Of a DNA stretch of 64,000 nt, positions 58,835-64,000 are shown one piece after another (within the stretch, counting starts at the first letter, position 1; every line of letters starts with the position of its first letter). The stretch is from positions 248,001 through 312,000 of the forward strand of contig JAXLSX010000001.1 of NCBI GenBank assembly GCA_046330285.1, given 5' to 3'. Source of the DNA: RHKX01 sp046330285. GTDB taxonomy: Bacteria; Actinomycetota; Thermoleophilia; Solirubrobacterales; 70-9. Under the pieces are notes generated by a model that was not told the DNA's origin, did not search any database, and saw only the letters and a program-made list of their open reading frames with translations. Position numbers and translations under genes: made by a program.

Positions 58835-59173
58835 ATGAACGTCGTGGCGGACCACTCCAACGACCCACCCGACCCCGGCGACCTCCAGGGCATCCCGCCC
58901 GAGCGCCGCGATCAGGTCCGCGAATGGCTGGCAACGCCGATCGCCACCTGCTGCACGTGCGGGTTCCCGGTCTACCCGATCTCCCCCCGCGGCCTCGACG
59001 GCAAGAGCAAGGAGCTCGGCCACCTCGACTGCCTGAGCGAGTCGCTCGGGAAGTGCGAGATCTGCCGCAAGCCCGTGCGCGGACTCGACGATCGCGAGGC
59101 GACGGCGACCGGTCTGCTCCACGCCACCTGCGCGGCGGATCGGCGCAAGCGGGGGTCCAAACAGCAGCGCTAG
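58835..59173 (+). CDS. Small zinc-finger protein, unknown
   Basis: The 112-aa protein has CCTCG and CEIC pairs with HLDC and HATC between and after them, arranged like two zinc knuckles (LIM- or treble-clef-like). ATG 58835 is divergent from the 174-aa gene and lies 40 bp before the NERD-helicase gene. It ends in a basic Lys/Arg/Gln tail. No function known; a DNA- or RNA-binding role is inference. Confidence 0.75.
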   Translation: MNVVADHSNDPPDPGDLQGIPPERRDQVREWLATPIATCCTCGFPVYPISPRGLDGKSKELGHLDCLSESLGKCEICRKPVRGLDDREATATGLLHATCAADRRKRGSKQQR

Positions 59174-59200
59174 CCCCTCCCGCGTGCCGATACCCCGGCA

Positions 59201-59206
59201 TAGGAT
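59201..59206 (+). promoter_or_regulatory. -10 box of the NERD-helicase gene
   Basis: TAGGAT, 6 nt before ATG 59213. Confidence 0.55.
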
Positions 59207-59212
59207 GCGGCG

Positions 59213-60838
59213 ATGGCGCAGATGTTTCCGCGCACGCTCTTCGAACCGGACCTGAAGAGCAAGGCCGAGGGGAAGGTGTTCGAGGCTCTCGAGGAGCGCC
59301 TCGACGACGAGTGGAACGTCTTCCACTCCGCCGCCTGGGTCGTTCGCGACAAGACCAAGGGGTCGGACGACGGGGAGATCGACTTCGTTCTCGCCCATCC
59401 CGAGGAGGGGATCCTTTGCCTCGAGGTCAAGGGTGGCGGGATCGAGTGCCGGCATGGCGAGTGGTACGGCAAGCACGACGGCGAGTGGGAGCGGATCCGC
59501 GATCCGTTCACTCAGGCCGTCGACCACACCCACGATCTAAGGCGCAAGCTCGGCGGCATGCCCGCGAAGGGCGGCGGGGAACTCCTGATCGGGCACGCCG
59601 TCGCGTTTCCGCAGATCAACGCCCACGGCCTCGTCCTCGCACCCGACGCGCCACCGGAGCTGATCATCGACCGCAACGACATGGATTTGATCGACGAGGC
59701 GGTCGAGCGGTGCCTTGCCTACCACTGCCCCGCCGGGGCCGATCCGGTCGGACCGGGCGCCGGCGGGATGAAGAAGCTCCGCGAGCTACTCGCGCCGTGC
59801 GTCCGGATCGAGGTGCCGATGGCGGAACGGTTCCTCGACGAGGAGGAGCAACTGGTCACGCTCACCCACGACCAGGCGCGCCTGCTCCACATGTTCGGAC
59901 GCGAGAGGCGGATGGTCGTCACCGGCCCCGCGGGCTCGGGGAAGACGATGCTCGCCGTCGAGCGCGCAAAGGCGCTCGCGGCGGACGGCAAGGATGTGAT
60001 CTTCGTCTGCTTCAACAAGCGCCTGCGGGATCACCTCCGCAAGACCGAGAAGGACTCGGGGGTCAAGTTCAACACCTTCCACGGGCTCTGCCTCGCGCTC
60101 GCCAGGCGCGCGGAGATCCCGCTCTCGGTCGATGACGGTGGCGAGTACGACGCCACCTACTGGAACGAGGAGCTCCCGCTCGCGCTGGTCGAGGCGATCG
60201 AGAAGCTCGGCCCACAGTTCGATGCGCTCTTTGTCGACGAGGCGCAGGACCTACGGAACGACTGGCTCGACGCGCTCATCGACACCCTCCGCGATCCCGA
60301 CGATGCCCTCGTCTGGCTCTTCATGGACGACAACCAGCGCGTCTACGAGAACCGCCTCGAGGTGCCGGGCGAGTTCCGCCCCTTCGACCTCGTCGTCAAC
60401 TGTCGCAACACCCAGGCGATCCACCGCGAGGTGATGAAGAAGTACGAGGGCGAGGTCAAGCCGGAGGCGATCGGCCCCGAGGGTCGCGACGTCGACCTCC
60501 ACCTGACCGACGACCAGCCCGCCGTCGTCCGCTCGGTCATCGAGAACCTCTGCGAGAACGAGGACGTCCTCCCACAGGACATCGTCGTCCTCAGCTCCCA
60601 CAACATCGACAAGTCCGAGGTCGCCAAGGCCGGCGCCGGCAAGTACACCTACGTCGACGAGCCGAAGCCCCTCGGCGACTACGTCCGCTTCGGCTCGATC
60701 CGCGGCTTCAAGGGCCTGGAGTCACCGGTAACGATCCTCTGCGAACTCGAGGACATCGACGGCGAGACGATCGACCAACAGCTCTACGTGGGCTTCTCGC
60801 GGGCCCGGAACCATTGCGTGGTTGTGGCGCCGGGATAG
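59213..60838 (+). CDS. NERD-domain nuclease fused to superfamily I helicase
   Basis: The 541-aa protein starts with a NERD nuclease-like domain (about 15-130: AEGKVFEALEERLDDEW...EIDFVLAHPEEGILCLEVKGGG, with Asp and Glu-x-Lys). A helicase follows (about 215-540) with Walker A VTGPAGSGKT (about 237-246), FHGLCLALA, Walker B FVDEAQD (about 339-345), VNCRNTQAI and the C-terminal QLYVGFSRAR. This arrangement is common in bacterial DNA-repair or defence genes. It is convergent with the low-GC gene. Confidence 0.94.
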   Translation: MAQMFPRTLFEPDLKSKAEGKVFEALEERLDDEWNVFHSAAWVVRDKTKGSDDGEIDFVLAHPEEGILCLEVKGGGIECRHGEWYGKHDGEWERIRDPFTQAVDHTHDLRRKLGGMPAKGGGELLIGHAVAFPQINAHGLVLAPDAPPELIIDRNDMDLIDEAVERCLAYHCPAGADPVGPGAGGMKKLRELLAPCVRIEVPMAERFLDEEEQLVTLTHDQARLLHMFGRERRMVVTGPAGSGKTMLAVERAKALAADGKDVIFVCFNKRLRDHLRKTEKDSGVKFNTFHGLCLALARRAEIPLSVDDGGEYDATYWNEELPLALVEAIEKLGPQFDALFVDEAQDLRNDWLDALIDTLRDPDDALVWLFMDDNQRVYENRLEVPGEFRPFDLVVNCRNTQAIHREVMKKYEGEVKPEAIGPEGRDVDLHLTDDQPAVVRSVIENLCENEDVLPQDIVVLSSHNIDKSEVAKAGAGKYTYVDEPKPLGDYVRFGSIRGFKGLESPVTILCELEDIDGETIDQQLYVGFSRARNHCVVVAPG

Positions 60839-60841
60839 GCA

Positions 60842-61993
60842 CTAAGTGTCCTCATTCGGACTCATCGAAGGCCCAAGATCTGGCCTATGCGATCGGAGCA
60901 TCGAGATCACCGAGTCGAACCGGTTAGCGAGGGATTGGGCCTGTTGCTCAAGGGTTGCTCCACTGATAGTCAGTTCAGCGAGGTACAGCGTGTGAAAGAC
61001 CCGGGTCCATCCTGCGTACTCGCCGACATCCACTCTCAAGTCGGCACGCTGAAGGTTGGATCTCCACTCAGCGAGATCTTGGCCGACAAGAACCTCGTAA
61101 TGATCGCCTGGGATGGTGATTCCGAGCCCGATGGCAGGCTCATCAAGACGCGTACGTGCCCAGCCGTCCTCGAAAGAACAAAGGATCTCCGGGTAGCCTC
61201 CGAAATCCGTCTCCCATTCACTTGGTCTGAACGTTTGCCAGAGGACGTCAACGCTTTCCTTTGGCCTCCAGGCAGGACCGCCGTCGGGCTCTAGTTCCGA
61301 CAGCTCACCAGCGCGGTCGAGCAGCTCCCAGAGCAGATCGATCGAGCTCTGCGCTAAAGCAAAAGCCTGAATGGTGTCGTGTTTAACAGGATCGGCCACG
61401 GCAATTCCACCTTCCTCCATATAGATCAGCAATTCGTGTAACAGGCGTTGTTCGGCGGACGCTTCTGGTGCCATCGCGGCCTTGCGCCAGGCGGCATTAC
61501 TACCCGAAGCCTGGAACCCGCAAGACCACGCAATGAGTGCAACGTCCCTCCAACTGAGGGACGTCCAGTCATCGTTAGTCGGAATGTCCCGCCGCCACGG
61601 CGGCGATAGGACCGCCAGCCACCTCGGCTCAGGATTCCGCTTCGGCCGAAGCCGGCCTAGATCCCTGGCGTAATCGGGCAGCTGGTTAGGTTGAAAGGCT
61701 GCGTCGAGTTTGCTTTCGACCCACAGCCGCCCGACCAGCCCCGGACCCGCGTCGTCCCTTGCCCGCAGTTCAAGGTCGACTCGTCTTCCTGACAAGGTCG
61801 GAACTTCAACGTCAAGCTCATACAGAGTTGAGGCGGGAGGCTCCCAAGGATTGCTCGTCTCTCGCGTTGCCTCCTCGAACAGCGCAGCGCAGAACCTCCG
61901 ACTCTGCGAGAGGACAACCGCCAGTAGGGCGGTAAGTCGCTCCTCTGACTTCTTACTTCTCGCTGCCTGAACAAGGAATCTCGGTCTGGTCAT
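60842..61993 (-). CDS. PD-(D/E)XK nuclease-like protein, lower GC
   Basis: The 383-aa protein shows VDLELRAR...VGRLWVESKLDAAFQPNQLPDYAR, a probable PD-(D/E)XK core (Asp, then Glu-x-Lys, then the Gln of QPNQL), near residues 75-120. The rest is alpha/beta with no clear family. Base composition differs clearly from its neighbours, with several AT-rich stretches (for example 61380-61440), which suggests recent gain. It is convergent with the NERD-helicase, 3 bp apart. A defence nuclease is a fair guess. Confidence 0.75.
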   Translation of the reverse strand: MTRPRFLVQAARSKKSEERLTALLAVVLSQSRRFCAALFEEATRETSNPWEPPASTLYELDVEVPTLSGRRVDLELRARDDAGPGLVGRLWVESKLDAAFQPNQLPDYARDLGRLRPKRNPEPRWLAVLSPPWRRDIPTNDDWTSLSWRDVALIAWSCGFQASGSNAAWRKAAMAPEASAEQRLLHELLIYMEEGGIAVADPVKHDTIQAFALAQSSIDLLWELLDRAGELSELEPDGGPAWRPKESVDVLWQTFRPSEWETDFGGYPEILCSFEDGWARTRLDEPAIGLGITIPGDHYEVLVGQDLAEWRSNLQRADLRVDVGEYAGWTRVFHTLYLAELTISGATLEQQAQSLANRFDSVISMLRSHRPDLGPSMSPNEDT

Positions 61994-62059
61994 CGGCCAC
62001 CATCGGTAATCAAAGTGTCCCGGGCGTTCGGTCGTACCGACGGTAGCCGGTCATGGTCT

Positions 62060-63328
62060 TCAACTCATCCCCTTACGTCCGCGCTTGCGCGACTTCATGT
62101 GGTGGTCGGCCATCCCGCGCTTGCGGGCCATCAGCTGGTCGCTCTCAGCCTGCATCTCCAGCAACTGGAGCATCTTGAGCTCCTCGGCGACCTCGGTGGC
62201 GACCGAGGCATCGACCTGGTCGAGGTCGACATCGTCCAGCACGGCGGAGGCACCTCGGTAGATCTGCTGAGCCCGCGACACGTCGCCCTCAGCGAGGGCG
62301 TCCGACGCCTCGCGCTTGGCGCGCTGGGCCTTCTGGAAGCTGAGCTCGGTGGTGACCTCGGGGTCCTGGGTCCGGCCGGCGGCCTCGTCCCCCGGCACGA
62401 CGTTCACGTGGACGGGGATGTCGGCGCGCTCGCTCTTCATCGTCCCGAGGTCAACCCAGCGGAGCTCGAGGTCGCAGATGGAGGCTAGGCCGACGCCGGC
62501 GATCGCGGGGACGTCGGCCTCGAGGATCAGCCGGCGCTGCTCGGCGGCGTGGAGGTTCCCGAGCTCGACCATGAACCCACCGTCGATCGAGGTCGCCGGC
62601 AGGTCGTTGTAGAGGCGGACGGCGCTGACGTCGTCGGACGGTCGCACCGTCAGGCTGACCGCCTGGACGCTCTCGGTGAGCAGTCCCTCAACCTCGGAGG
62701 CCAGCGCGGCCCCGGCGTCATCCCCGCTCTCGGCGAAGTGCGTGTTGCCGGACCCGCCGCGAGCGATCACCGCGAGGAGGTCCTCGTCGTAGCCGAGGCC
62801 GATGCCGACGGTCGAGCTGCTCACCCGCGCACGCTGGGCGCCGGCGGCGAACTGCTCCAGCGTCGCCCAGTCGGTGACGCCGGTGTTCGCGTGACCGTCG
62901 GAGAGCAGGACGAGCGTGGCCGAGCCGTCGTCGGGGGTGACCCGCTGGGCCTCCTGGATACCCCTCATGTAGCCGCTGGCGAGGTCGGTCATCCCACCCG
63001 CGAAGATCTGGGGGAGGACGGCGCGGGCGTGGCTCCCGTCGCCGACCGGTCCCGCTGCGACCGGGACCTGCACCTGGTCGTCGAACATCACGAGGCCGAA
63101 GCGGTCCTCGGGCCCGAGCCGGTTCAGCAGTCGATCGATCGCGACCAGCGCCGCCTCGAGCCGGTCGCCGGCCATCGAGCCGGAGCGGTCGAGGACGACT
63201 TGAAGGGTCGCCGGCGGTCGCGCCTCTGTGCTCTCGGGGGTGGGCGCGGTCAGGTCGAGGAGGACGTGGACGGTGTCTTCGCTCTCGACGGCGACGAGAT
63301 CGAAATCCAGCTTTGCGTTGATCTTCAT
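62060..63328 (-). CDS. VWA-domain protein
   Basis: The 422-aa protein has a von Willebrand A domain (about 40-215) with an intact MIDAS: DRSGS (47-51), the Thr of GGMTDLASGY and the Asp of LLSDGHANTG. A beta-rich middle follows, then a helical C-terminus (about 330-422) rich in Gln and Met with a basic tail. No signal peptide or membrane helix is present, so it acts in the cytoplasm, possibly as a metal-dependent scaffold. GAGGGGG precedes ATG 63328. It is divergent from the gamma-glutamylcyclotransferase gene. Confidence 0.92.
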   Translation of the reverse strand: MKINAKLDFDLVAVESEDTVHVLLDLTAPTPESTEARPPATLQVVLDRSGSMAGDRLEAALVAIDRLLNRLGPEDRFGLVMFDDQVQVPVAAGPVGDGSHARAVLPQIFAGGMTDLASGYMRGIQEAQRVTPDDGSATLVLLSDGHANTGVTDWATLEQFAAGAQRARVSSSTVGIGLGYDEDLLAVIARGGSGNTHFAESGDDAGAALASEVEGLLTESVQAVSLTVRPSDDVSAVRLYNDLPATSIDGGFMVELGNLHAAEQRRLILEADVPAIAGVGLASICDLELRWVDLGTMKSERADIPVHVNVVPGDEAAGRTQDPEVTTELSFQKAQRAKREASDALAEGDVSRAQQIYRGASAVLDDVDLDQVDASVATEVAEELKMLQLLEMQAESDQLMARKRGMADHHMKSRKRGRKGMS

Positions 63329-63355
63329 GCCCCCTCTGTCGCAGCGCCGGCGGGA

Positions 63356-63383
63356 TTCCTGACAGCCGCGCACCCGTCAGGAA
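63356..63383. promoter_or_regulatory. Inverted repeat between divergent VWA and cyclotransferase genes
   Basis: TTCCTGAC (63356-63363) and GTCAGGAA (63376-63383) are perfect arms with a 12-nt spacer, placed in the 82-bp region between the two starts. A dimeric regulator binding here would affect both genes. Confidence 0.5.
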
Positions 63384-63410
63384 GCGGGCACCGCCAGCGA
63401 CAAGAGGGGT

Positions 63411-63908
63411 ATGGCAGAACTCCCCACCTACTACTTCGCCTACGGATCGAACCTGAACCGCGCCGACATGCTCGCGCGCTGTCCGGGCGCGAAGCCGCTG
63501 ACGGTCGCCGAGCTCGCGGGCTGGCGGCTCACCTTCCGCGGCGTGGCCGACATCGAGCCCCACGCCGGCCTCTCCGTCCCGGGCGCGCTCTGGCGGCTGA
63601 CGTCCGAGGACCTTCGCTCGCTCGACCGCTACGAGGGAGCGCCCCACCTCAACGAGCGACGAAGCGTGGCCGTCGAAACCGAGACCGGCCCGCTCGAAGC
63701 CATCGCCTACATGATGAGGGGCGACGACTACCTCGGGCTGCCGTCCGCCTGGTACTTCGAGCGGATCGCCCAGGGCTATCGCGACCGGGAACTGCCGGAG
63801 GCCCCGCTGCGAGAAGCACTCGCCGCGACGCGGTCGGAGCTCGCCGAGGCCGGCGTCTCGCGATTCACCCCCGACGGTCGCAAGCGCCTGCGAGGGGTGG
63901 TCGAGTGA
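63411..63908 (+). CDS. Gamma-glutamylcyclotransferase-like protein
   Basis: The 165-aa protein has FAYGSNLN at residues 9-16, the substrate-binding loop of the GGCT/AIG2 fold, and the region DRYEGAPHLNERR holding the candidate catalytic Glu. The C-terminal half (about 120-165) is helical and looks longer than the bare fold. It likely acts on gamma-glutamyl amines or peptides. AGAGGGG precedes the ATG. It is followed at 15 bp by a gene cut off by the window end. Confidence 0.9.
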   Translation: MAELPTYYFAYGSNLNRADMLARCPGAKPLTVAELAGWRLTFRGVADIEPHAGLSVPGALWRLTSEDLRSLDRYEGAPHLNERRSVAVETETGPLEAIAYMMRGDDYLGLPSAWYFERIAQGYRDRELPEAPLREALAATRSELAEAGVSRFTPDGRKRLRGVVE

Positions 63909-63923
63909 GGGAGGCCGGCTGAA

Positions 63924-64000
63924 ATGTGGCTGCTCACCACGCAGGGCTTCTACAGCGTCGTCGCCCACCGCGACGATCCCGACAAGCTGCTGGTCCGCGC
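63924..64000 (+). CDS. Start of an unknown gene, cut by the window end
   Basis: ATG 63924 with GGGAGG upstream begins MWLLTTQGFYSVV, then HRDDPDKLLVRA, with G/C at nearly every third position. I recall this N-terminus from short actinobacterial proteins of unknown role. Only the first 25 residues are present. Spacing of 15 bp to the upstream gene suggests a shared transcript. Confidence 0.7.
   Translation, partial: MWLLTTQGFYSVVAHRDDPDKLLVR

Noticed and set aside
1..64000. tRNA, rRNA, CRISPR, IS and prophage signals.
   Set aside because: No cloverleaf-like sequence, spaced repeat array, transposase or integrase was found in the gaps or among the coding frames.

Overview
The window is GC-rich (about 70%), densely coded chromosomal DNA with strong G/C preference at third codon positions. 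Many genes overlap by ATGA or GTGA, and many starts are GTG or TTG. The gene content (Bacillus-like QcrABC with a subunit-IV/cytochrome-c fusion, menaquinone genes, ECF sigma factors, TANNNT leaderless promoters, secreted beta-helix and ELWxxDGT proteins) points to an actinobacterium, most likely of the Thermoleophilia/Solirubrobacterales type. That placement is inference. I found no rRNA, tRNA, IS element, CRISPR array or prophage.

Layout. 1-2.2 kb: a GntR/FCD regulator, dCTP deaminase and a small zinc-ribbon protein. 2.2-10.5 kb: a nine-gene minus-strand operon running hemB, a fused AhbA-AhbB siroheme decarboxylase, hemL, an unknown 202-aa protein, qcrA, qcrB, qcrC, menG and a polyprenyl diphosphate synthase. 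It joins tetrapyrrole supply, the menaquinol:cytochrome c reductase and quinone synthesis. 10.5-13.3 kb: a lipoprotein, an ECF sigma factor fused to a zinc finger and low-complexity tail, and a secreted repeat protein. 13.3-19.1 kb: an ABC-2 exporter, YmdB phosphodiesterase, a membrane diguanylate cyclase, an AbiEi/DUF559 protein and a thioesterase. 19.1-23.7 kb: cold-shock protein, a sigma factor/HTH/ImmA-type metalloprotease trio, and a sulfatase coupled to a Stf0 sulfotransferase. 23.8-28.6 kb: a GAF-GGDEF-GAF-HD-GYP protein, an alkyltransferase-like protein and a lipoprotein.

28.6-35.8 kb holds two divergent operons that look like one regulated redox system. One side encodes two small membrane proteins, ApbE, a ferric-reductase-like membrane protein, an FAD reductase and a ferredoxin. 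The other encodes a response regulator, a histidine kinase and a third low-complexity membrane protein, with a haem-binding protein just downstream. 35.8-41.8 kb: lipoprotein, cupin, beta-helix protein, MFS transporter and two unknown proteins. 41.8-48.8 kb: two antitoxin/PIN-toxin modules around a large LuxR-type ATPase regulator and a beta-propeller surface protein. 48.8-54.0 kb: secreted proteins, a second haem-binding paralogue and a pentameric ligand-gated ion channel homologue. 54-64 kb: an accessory-looking mix with a VRR-NUC nuclease, a multidomain SCP2-like protein, a (p)ppGpp-hydrolase-like HD protein, a NERD-helicase, a lower-GC PD-(D/E)XK-like gene, a VWA protein and a gamma-glutamylcyclotransferase-like protein.

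The most general signal is regulatory. About twenty genes carry a TANNNT-like -10 box (often TAGGAT, TAGGGT or TAGACT) only 6-10 nt before the start codon, which predicts leaderless transcripts and settles several start choices.
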